From Lachnospiraceae bacterium (GTDB lineage Bacteria > Bacillota > Clostridia > Lachnospirales > Lachnospiraceae), in assembly GCA_017552985.1 (NCBI GenBank), contig JAFZNO010000022.1, positions 1 through 39,340 on the forward strand: 39,340 bases of DNA, given 5' to 3'. The notes under the pieces are model-generated. The model did not search any database. It was not told where the DNA came from and was given only the letters and a program-made list of their open reading frames with translations. The position numbers and the translations under genes are program-made. Shown here one piece after another: positions 1-6,650 of the stretch. Each line of letters opens with the position of its first letter. The stretch's first letter is position 1.

Positions 1-200
1 CTAGACATGACCGCAAACAAGAAAACCGGGAAATGAGTCAAATGAATAGGGGCCTAGACATGACCGCAAACAAGAAAACCGGGAAATGAGTCAAAGAAGC
101 AAGGCCCAAGGCATGACCGCAAACAAGAAAATCGGAAAATGGGTCAAAGAAGCAAGGCCCAAGGCATGACCGCAAATGAAGAAATCGGAAAATGAGTCAT
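1..200. repeat. 53-bp tandem direct repeat, four copies
   Basis: The core beginning CATGACCGCAAA recurs at 6, 59, 112 and 165, an exact 53-bp period. The first two copies each hold a nine-codon reading frame (MTANKKTGK then stop); the third reads on to a later stop. Since 53 is not a multiple of three, the array is not a continuous in-frame protein repeat. It may be a multiplied 3' end of a gene lying to the left of the window, as is seen for two other genes here, but that gene is not visible. Confidence 0.85.
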
Positions 201-229
201 AAATTAGCATAGGATGGCGGAGACGGAGC

Positions 230-1210
230 ATGGACGAAAAACAGTTGCTTGAGATATTGAAGATGCAATATGGGATGGAAGATGCTTCCGTGGAATTTCT
301 GCGGGAGGGCGGCGGGCATACGTACGTCGTAAATGCAAAGCAAGAGAATGCAAAGCAAGAGAATGCGAAGCAAGAGAATGCGAAGCAAGAGAATGCAAGG
401 CAAGTAATCATGCAGCAAGAGAATGCGAAGCAAAAGTATCTTGCAAAGGTGATTGGCGACGCGTTTGCAGATACGGCAAGGCAGTCCGTATCCGTCATGA
501 GATACTTGGAAGAAAATGGATTTCCAGTGCCCAAAACCATCCTGACGAAGGATGGAGATGCATTTTTTGAAATGCACGGGGACTTATTCGTTCTCATGGA
601 GTTCATCGACGGTGATGAGCCGGACATGGAAAAATATGCAGCGGAGGTTGGCGAGTTGGTTGGGAGATTTCATCAACTGATGGAGAAATATCCCAGAGAA
701 ACCGTCACGCGCGGCAAGGAATTTTTTATCGGACGGTACCTGGAGTTCCTTCGGAAAAAGGGATATCCTCGGCTGGCAGATTACGAAGAGTTGGGAGATC
801 GCCTGTGGGAAAAGGTCGGAAGACAGTCGCTTGGAATTTGCCACGGGGATCTGCACAGGGGAAATCTTATGCAGAGCGCGGACGGAAAGATTTACTTAAC
901 GGATTTTGACACCATCTGCCGGGCTCCCATCATGTTTGACCTCATGGTCGCATGCGACGTGACGAATTATTTTAATCTACAGCCGGAGGACGTGGAAACC
1001 ACAAAACAGGTGTGGAAAGAATTCCTGGCTGGTTATTCGAAGTATCATGCGCTTAGCCCTGAAGAAATAGGATCATTTCCTGATTGGGTGTCGATCAGGC
1101 ATTTTCAGCTTCAGGCCACGATACTTGAAATCTATGGCATCGACTGCATCGATGAAGGCTTTATCGATTCACAGTTAAGCTGGCTTCGCAAATGGAAACA
1201 GGAGGTTTGA
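230..1210 (+). CDS. APH-fold phosphotransferase (aminoglycoside/choline/homoserine kinase-like)
   Basis: The 326-residue product has the hallmarks of the APH/choline-kinase family: an N-lobe with a lysine strand (KYLAKVI near residues 69-75), the catalytic loop HGDLHRGN and the metal-binding segment LTDFDT. It should transfer phosphate from ATP to a small hydroxyl compound in the cytosol; the substrate cannot be read from sequence. An insertion of NAKQE-type pentapeptides sits just before the lysine strand, where family members normally have a short turn. The ATG follows a GGAGA-like site. The next gene begins within or just after its end, suggesting co-transcription. An antibiotic-resistance role is possible but not supported by context. 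Confidence 0.85.
   Translation: MDEKQLLEILKMQYGMEDASVEFLREGGGHTYVVNAKQENAKQENAKQENAKQENARQVIMQQENAKQKYLAKVIGDAFADTARQSVSVMRYLEENGFPVPKTILTKDGDAFFEMHGDLFVLMEFIDGDEPDMEKYAAEVGELVGRFHQLMEKYPRETVTRGKEFFIGRYLEFLRKKGYPRLADYEELGDRLWEKVGRQSLGICHGDLHRGNLMQSADGKIYLTDFDTICRAPIMFDLMVACDVTNYFNLQPEDVETTKQVWKEFLAGYSKYHALSPEEIGSFPDWVSIRHFQLQATILEIYGIDCIDEGFIDSQLSWLRKWKQEV
332..435 (+). repeat. 15-bp in-frame repeat (NAKQE pentapeptides)
   Basis: Four near-identical 15-bp units coding NAKQE run from 332. They are followed by a variant NARQ, a spacer VIMQ, and another QENAKQ. The tract lies inside the kinase gene and keeps frame. It is polar, glutamine/lysine-rich and likely disordered or helical. Almost identical DNA units point to recent slippage. 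Confidence 0.9.
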
Positions 1211-1218
1211 CGGGCGGG

Positions 1219-1713
1219 ATGAGTTTTGCCGGCAGTCCGAGAAAGAAAATAAGGGGTCAAAAGAGAAGGCTGAACGCGCTGCTTCGGCAGATTGACGATC
1301 TGCAAATCCCGGCTGGGAGAGATGACGTAATGAAGCATCTTCACGTTCCGTCCTCGCAATGGATTGAAATGCCGAAGACTTCAGGCAAGGTGAAAACGGA
1401 ATTTTGCCGCAAATGGATCTCTAAAACAGAAGAGTTCGTGCGTCAAATGGCAGATCAGGAAGGATTCCACAGAGTGGTGGCCGTGATTTCCTATCCAGAA
1501 TTGTGGAATTCAGAAATCATCTTTTTCTATGATGAGGAATACTACCAATCCTTCTGGGATCGCAAGGGGCCCTATCAAACCTGGACGCGCTTGGAGAATC
1601 GATCATTTGCCGCGGAGAGAGGAATCAAAACGAAACTAACGGAAAGCGGATACCTTGAGGAATTGATGGATGAAGACTTTACCTACAGAGGGTTTCTGTG
1701 GTTTTACGAGTGA
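1219..1713 (+). CDS. DUF3916-like protein of unknown function
   Basis: A soluble protein of about 164 residues. It shows the pattern I associate with DUF3916: a basic start (KKIRGQKRR), an H-V-P-S turn (HLHVPSSQW), SPxLW-like YPELWNSEIIFFYDEEYY, and a C-terminal EDFTYRGFLWFYE. Function is unknown. A longer start at 1192 would overlap the upstream gene by 19 bp but lacks a ribosome site. ATG 1219 has GGAGGT at 1201-1206, inside the end of the kinase gene, so the two are probably translated from one message. Family assignment is from memory of the motif pattern. Confidence 0.7.
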   Translation: MSFAGSPRKKIRGQKRRLNALLRQIDDLQIPAGRDDVMKHLHVPSSQWIEMPKTSGKVKTEFCRKWISKTEEFVRQMADQEGFHRVVAVISYPELWNSEIIFFYDEEYYQSFWDRKGPYQTWTRLENRSFAAERGIKTKLTESGYLEELMDEDFTYRGFLWFYE

Positions 1714-1719
1714 GCCACG

Positions 1720-1820
1720 CACTGCTGGAATTGAGAAAGAGGAAATCCAGCAGAGGAAAAAGGCGGGAAAACACTGCCGGGATTGAGAAAGAGGAAATCC
1801 AGCAGAGGAAAAAGGTTGGA
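1720..1820. repeat. 52-bp tandem direct repeat, two copies
   Basis: Two near-identical blocks containing ATTGAGAAAGAGGAAATCCA start at 1720 and 1772. They lie just after the stop codon of the DUF3916-like gene and before the promoter of the next gene. No coding role is seen. Confidence 0.85.
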
Positions 1821-1821
1821 A

Positions 1822-1850
1822 TTGACCGTGGTTTCCAAGTTTGATACACT
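1822..1850 (+). promoter_or_regulatory. Candidate sigma-A promoter
   Basis: TTGACC at 1822-1827, a 17-bp spacer and TACACT at 1845-1850 preceded by TGA (extended -10 character). It lies about 37 bp upstream of the start at 1887 and immediately after the second 52-bp repeat. Confidence 0.5.
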
Positions 1851-1886
1851 GAAAATGGTGGGGATATTTCCGAGGAGGTATGGGAT

Positions 1887-2654
1887 ATGGGGCTTGATAT
1901 TTATGCGGGAACGCTTACAAGGTATTATGCGCGGAATTGGAAGACCGCCGTCCAGCAGTGGGGCGAGAGAAATGGGGTTCAAGTCAATATGATCCGGCAG
2001 AATGAAAAGGCGGACGAGGAAGTTGTGCCTCCGGAAGAAATCCTGCAGGACGTGACGGCTTGGCGGGATCAGATGATCGTGAATCTTGGCGACAATCTTG
2101 TGGAAAAGCCTTTGTGGAAGGAAGACATTGACGAGACGCCTTATTATACGGACAAGCCGGATTGGGATGCCCTGGCGGCGCTTTTGCTATATAGCATCTG
2201 CAAGTTTACCAGACGGGAAGTGCCAGAAAACTTCCCGAAGAATTATAATGTTTTTGGGTCAGAGATCTATAAGAGCTTCATGGAGAGGAAAAATGCCGCG
2301 GTTTCGTTATTCGACTGCGACGGGTGGTGGCTTCCGATCAACGATGCGTTCATGTTCCATTATACTTTGCCGACGGGTCATCAGCGCGTGCTTGCAACGG
2401 TAGGCATGCTTAAGGCTGAGCTGCAGGCGATTAATTCCCTGGAATGGAACGCGGACGAAGAGACGATCCTTAAGTGGAGCGATGAAGAGGGGTATCCGAC
2501 GGATGCCGTTTGGGGGAAGGATAAAAAGCCGCAGTTTATTGAAAAGCATGACATATACAACACGGTCTCCCTTGCGAAATTTGCCTTTTCCATCCTGTGG
2601 CAGGCGGTGAAGCATTCGGAGGAGCATGGCACGCTGATCATATACGATTTTTAA
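1887..2654 (+). CDS. Conserved-looking hypothetical protein (MGLDIYAGT start)
   Basis: A 255-residue soluble acidic protein with no signal peptide or membrane segment. I do not recognise a characterised family. The start MGLDIYAGTLTRYYARNWKT resembles a group of uncharacterised clostridial proteins I have seen, and there are many aromatic residues (for example DGWWLPIN). No catalytic motif is evident. A strong ribosome site (GAGGAGG at 1872-1878) and an own promoter candidate suggest independent expression. The next operon starts 90 bp downstream. Confidence 0.8.
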   Translation: MGLDIYAGTLTRYYARNWKTAVQQWGERNGVQVNMIRQNEKADEEVVPPEEILQDVTAWRDQMIVNLGDNLVEKPLWKEDIDETPYYTDKPDWDALAALLLYSICKFTRREVPENFPKNYNVFGSEIYKSFMERKNAAVSLFDCDGWWLPINDAFMFHYTLPTGHQRVLATVGMLKAELQAINSLEWNADEETILKWSDEEGYPTDAVWGKDKKPQFIEKHDIYNTVSLAKFAFSILWQAVKHSEEHGTLIIYDF

Positions 2655-2699
2655 GCATAAGACAAGAAATACGCGTGCGTTTGCGCGGAGGAAGACGTT

Positions 2700-2729
2700 A
2701 TGGGAAGCGTAACGGGAGATTTTACGTAG
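2700..2729 (+). other. Possible nine-codon leader ORF
   Basis: ATG at 2700 follows GGAGGA (2688-2693) with 6-bp spacing and encodes MGSVTGDFT before a stop at 2727-2729, 15 bp before the receiver-GGDEF gene. It may be a translated leader, but such short frames arise easily by chance. Confidence 0.25.
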
Positions 2730-2744
2730 TGAGGGGAATTACAA

Positions 2745-4094
2745 ATGACAAAGTGGATCATTGTTGTTGATGATGACATTTCAAATTTGAAGATCGCAGG
2801 TCACATCTTGAGCAAGAATAACATTCGCGTTACGGCGCTCAAGTCCGGCAAGGCTTTTCTGGAATACGTGGAAGAAAAAGGCATGCCGAATCTGATTCTT
2901 CTGGACGTCAAGATGCCTGAGATGGACGGCTTTGAGACGCTCATGAGATTGCGTGAGCTCGAGGAGAGTAAGGGGCTTATGAAAACTCCCGTGGTTTTTC
3001 TCACGGCGGATGAGGACGTTGACACGGAGACCAGGGGCTTTGAGGTTGGCGTGGCGGATTTTATCCGTAAGCCTTTTAATCCCGAGGTTCTTCTAAGGCG
3101 CATCGACAACGTCATGTCAAGCAATCAGGAGATGCGGGATCTCAGGAGCGAGGCCTCCATGGACAAGCTGACGGGGCTTTTGAACAAGGCTGCCACGAGG
3201 ACGGAATTGTCCAGGATTTGTTCGAACGCCGCGGGTTGTCTTATGATGATCGATCTCGATTCCTTTAAGCTCGTAAATGACATCTACGGCCACGAGATGG
3301 GTGACAAAGTACTTATCACGTTTTCCGACCTGATCCGCAAAAGCGTTCCGGAAGGAAGCCAGTGCGGGCGCATCGGCGGTGATGAGTTTGTTGCCTTTGC
3401 GACGGGCGTGACGACGGAGGAGCGGGTAAAAGAAATCGCGGTCAAGCTAAATGATGATCTGGTTGCAGCGGCGAAGCGGCTGATGGGTGAGGACATGGTG
3501 ATCCCCCTTGGAACCTCCGTGGGCGCGATCTTTGTTCCCAGATACGGCAATGATTACGCATCCCTCTTAAAGCTGGCCGACAAGGCTCTTTACAACGTCA
3601 AGAAGTATGGTAAGCACGGCTATGAGCTCTACGATGAAGACGCGTTTGATGAGGGTGATAACGTGGAACTGGACATCAAGGCGATCTCAGAGATCCTGGG
3701 GGAGCGTTCCATCCCGGACGTGGCACTCCAGCTGGACAGGGAAGCTTTCGCGTACGTTTACCGTTACGTGATCAGATATGCCATCAGACACAACATCCAA
3801 GTCTGCAAGGTTCTGTTCACCCTGAATCCTGCGGACGGCGAACCGGATGCCGCTTACGCCAATCTTGTTGATGAATTCGGGACCCATATCAGAAAGTCCC
3901 TTCGCAAGTCGGACATTTTCATGAGAAACAACAAGAAGCAATACTTTGTTTTTCTCTCTGACGTCAGGGAGGATTCTTACAGGAAAGTGGCTGAGCACAT
4001 TGTTGCCAGCTGGGAAGAAAAACATAACGGGGAGCTCCGGATCACGTATTCAACCGAGTTCGTCAAGGCCAAAAACGAAGGTACAAGATTATGA
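2745..4094 (+). CDS. Response regulator with GGDEF diguanylate cyclase domain
   Basis: The 449-residue protein starts with a receiver domain (VVDDD near the N-terminus, phosphoacceptor D54 in LLDVKMPEMDG, KPF near residue 110). A GGDEF domain follows with the intact motif GGDEF at residues 211-215, so cyclic di-GMP synthesis from two GTP is expected. The usual RxxD inhibitory site upstream of GGDEF is absent (PEGS in its place). The C-terminal ~140 residues look like a second, degenerate GGDEF fold (LDREAF..., RKSDIFMRNNKKQYFVFL) without catalytic residues. The start has GAGGGG at 2731-2736. It overlaps the downstream kinase gene by 4 bp (ATGA), and is probably the output of the kinases encoded next to it. 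Confidence 0.9.
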   Translation: MTKWIIVVDDDISNLKIAGHILSKNNIRVTALKSGKAFLEYVEEKGMPNLILLDVKMPEMDGFETLMRLRELEESKGLMKTPVVFLTADEDVDTETRGFEVGVADFIRKPFNPEVLLRRIDNVMSSNQEMRDLRSEASMDKLTGLLNKAATRTELSRICSNAAGCLMMIDLDSFKLVNDIYGHEMGDKVLITFSDLIRKSVPEGSQCGRIGGDEFVAFATGVTTEERVKEIAVKLNDDLVAAAKRLMGEDMVIPLGTSVGAIFVPRYGNDYASLLKLADKALYNVKKYGKHGYELYDEDAFDEGDNVELDIKAISEILGERSIPDVALQLDREAFAYVYRYVIRYAIRHNIQVCKVLFTLNPADGEPDAAYANLVDEFGTHIRKSLRKSDIFMRNNKKQYFVFLSDVREDSYRKVAEHIVASWEEKHNGELRITYSTEFVKAKNEGTRL

Positions 4095-6634
4095 TAAAGA
4101 ATGACGCGAATGATATCTTTAAGTCTTCACATTTGACAGTCCTGATCAGCTATGCGATCTTTTCGGCCGTTCTCATAGGCGAATCCCTGATCATGGGCTG
4201 GGAATTCTGGATGATTCTTTTGATCGCGGTGAGCAACGTCATCTGCTGGATCCTTCACATCCAGCATGACGTGCCTGATAACGTAAGGATTTGGATTTAT
4301 TCCATTCTCATGTCATGCACTTATTTCTTTTATGGCATTCATCTGACCAGCACGTTCGATCTCGCACTGGTCATGGCTGCCATCATTCTCATTTTCACGA
4401 CAACGGGCAAGAAAGGCCTGATCACCCTCTGCCAGTTCACCTACTTGGGGACAATGACGTACGAAGTTGTCCAGCTGGTGATGGCGCATGAGACTTTCGA
4501 TGCCCTGATGATCACAAGATTGATCTTGCATTTCTTCATGGTATTATTCATCAGCCAGTTCTCAAAAACCTTTATTGACAGATGGAATCAGGTATTGCTC
4601 CGCTCCGGTGACGAGGTTGCCCAGCTCACGGAAGCCACGGAGAGACTAAATGATTTCCTAGCCAACGTGTCCCACGAGATCCGAACGCCCGTGAATGCCA
4701 TTATCGGACTCACCGGCATCTGCATTGAAAAATCCGTGGATAAAGAGATCACGGACGAGATGATCAACGTGAGAAACGCAGGCCACAAGGTTGCGGAGCA
4801 GATCAGCGACATTTTGGATTATTCCGAGATCGATCGGAACAAGGCCGTTCCAAACAACGAAGACTACATGCTTTCTTCCGTGCTGCAGGATCTCGTAAAC
4901 GACGTGAAGCAATATAAGTCTAAGAACATTGAGCTGATCATCGACGTGGATCCTTCCATTCCCGCAGTGATGAATTCCGACGTTTCCAAGCTCAAGAAGA
5001 TCCTTAAGGCCTTGATCTCCAACGGCCTGAAATACACGCAGAAGGGCGGCGTGTACGTAAGGATCACCTCCGAGGCGCAGGAATACGGCGTGAACCTTTG
5101 CATTGAGATCACGGATACCGGCATAGGCATGTCGGAATATGAGCTTGAGAAAGTCTATGACAATTTCTATCAGGCGGACTCCGGAAGGGCAAGAATGGGC
5201 GGCGGGCTTGGCCTTGGCCTGGCGATCACCTCCGGATTCGTGTCCCTTCTCGGCGGTTTCATGACCATCGAGAGCAAGCCGGACGTTGGCACGACGGTTC
5301 ACGTAAGCCTTCCCCAGAAGGTGGTTGACCCCACCAGCTGCATGTCCGTTGCAAATCCTGACCAGCTTTGCCTCGGCGCGTATCTCCACTTCGAAAAGTA
5401 TGCCACCCCTGCCGTCAGGGATTATTATAACTCCATGGTTCTTAACATTGTTAAGGGACTTGGGGTCCAGATGCACCGCGTAAACAATGCGGACAACTTA
5501 AAGCTTTTGCATGAGACCCTGCATCTGACGCACCTTTTTGTGGCGGAAGAGGAATACGGCGAGAATGTTGAACTGATCGAAAAACTCGCAAAGGATATGG
5601 TTGTGGCGGTGGTTGCCAACGGCGATTTCGTGCTTCCCAAGAACACGAACGTGAGAGTGCTTGAGAAGCCGTTCTACTGCTTCCCCGTGGTATCCATTTT
5701 GAATTCCAGTCCCAGTGATAAGAAAGAGGCGGAGAAGAAGCTGCGCTGTGACGGCGTCAGGGCCCTTGTCGTGGATGACGAGTCCATGAACCTTGTGGTT
5801 GCAAAGAGCATCTTCAGACGCTATGGCATGAAGATCTGGACGGCCACGTCCGGCCAGGAATCCATTGAAATCTGCCGTGAGAAGGTGTTCGACGTCATCT
5901 TTATGGACCACATGATGGGCGGCATGGACGGCGTGGAAGCCATGAAGAGGATCCGCACGGACGTCTCCGGATTAAACGGATCCATACCGATCGTTGCCCT
6001 CACCGCGAACGCCATGAGTTCCGCCAAGCAAATGTTCCTTGCAGAAGGCTTCGACGGCATTGTCAGCAAGCCCGTTGACATAGAAGAGCTGGAGCGCGTG
6101 CTGAAGCAGGTGCTGCCGAAATCTGCCATATCCTTTGCGAAGGAATACGTAAAGGACGTGCCTGACGAGGCGCCGGAGACCGAAGAACCAGCGGAAGAAC
6201 CCGTCATCGAAAAGGACGTGATCGAGAAGCTGAAGGAGAGCGGGATCGATACCGACGCAGGCATCAAATACTGCATGGGCGACAGGGAATTCTATCAATC
6301 GCTCCTTGCACAGTTTGCTTCCGAAGCGACTGAGAAGACGGCGTCCATGAAACAATTCTTTGGCGATCGCGACTGGCACAATTATGAGATTCTTGTCCAC
6401 GCGTTGAAGAGCACGGCCAAGATGATCGGCATGGGGGATCTGTCCGAGAAGGCCAAGGACCTGGAGATGGCCGCGAAGGAAGGCAAGGAAGACTTCATCC
6501 TTGAACATCACGAGGAAGTGATCAAGCGTTATTCCCGCATTGCTGCCGACGTGAAGGAATTGCTGGATGCGGGCTCTGGGGAGGAAGACGAGATCCTGGA
6601 GTTTGAGCCGCAAGATGAAGATTATTTTCAATGA
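4091..6634 (+). CDS. Membrane hybrid histidine kinase with receiver and HPt domains
   Basis: The 847-residue protein begins with about six membrane segments (residues 14-160) and a short coiled linker. It has a HisKA domain with H195 in SHEIRTP and an HATPase domain with N-box SNGLKYT, DTGIGMS and GGGLGLGL. A receiver-like stretch without acidic pocket follows (about 415-545), then a true receiver with VVDDE and phosphoacceptor D606 in FMDHMMGGMDG. A C-terminal HPt domain carries H770 in HALKSTAKMIG. It should autophosphorylate and relay phosphate D606 to H770. No extracellular sensor domain is present, so the membrane bundle is the likely input. It is translationally coupled to the receiver-GGDEF gene and 16 bp ahead of the next kinase. 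Confidence 0.92.
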   Translation: MIKNDANDIFKSSHLTVLISYAIFSAVLIGESLIMGWEFWMILLIAVSNVICWILHIQHDVPDNVRIWIYSILMSCTYFFYGIHLTSTFDLALVMAAIILIFTTTGKKGLITLCQFTYLGTMTYEVVQLVMAHETFDALMITRLILHFFMVLFISQFSKTFIDRWNQVLLRSGDEVAQLTEATERLNDFLANVSHEIRTPVNAIIGLTGICIEKSVDKEITDEMINVRNAGHKVAEQISDILDYSEIDRNKAVPNNEDYMLSSVLQDLVNDVKQYKSKNIELIIDVDPSIPAVMNSDVSKLKKILKALISNGLKYTQKGGVYVRITSEAQEYGVNLCIEITDTGIGMSEYELEKVYDNFYQADSGRARMGGGLGLGLAITSGFVSLLGGFMTIESKPDVGTTVHVSLPQKVVDPTSCMSVANPDQLCLGAYLHFEKYATPAVRDYYNSMVLNIVKGLGVQMHRVNNADNLKLLHETLHLTHLFVAEEEYGENVELIEKLAKDMVVAVVANGDFVLPKNTNVRVLEKPFYCFPVVSILNSSPSDKKEAEKKLRCDGVRALVVDDESMNLVVAKSIFRRYGMKIWTATSGQESIEICREKVFDVIFMDHMMGGMDGVEAMKRIRTDVSGLNGSIPIVALTANAMSSAKQMFLAEGFDGIVSKPVDIEELERVLKQVLPKSAISFAKEYVKDVPDEAPETEEPAEEPVIEKDVIEKLKESGIDTDAGIKYCMGDREFYQSLLAQFASEATEKTASMKQFFGDRDWHNYEILVHALKSTAKMIGMGDLSEKAKDLEMAAKEGKEDFILEHHEEVIKRYSRIAADVKELLDAGSGEEDEILEFEPQDEDYFQ

Positions 6635-6650
6635 TGGAGGTGCGTAACAA

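Noticed and set aside
230-1210. Antibiotic-resistance aminoglycoside phosphotransferase
   Set aside because: Only the general APH fold is visible; no features specific to known resistance enzymes and no resistance or mobile context.
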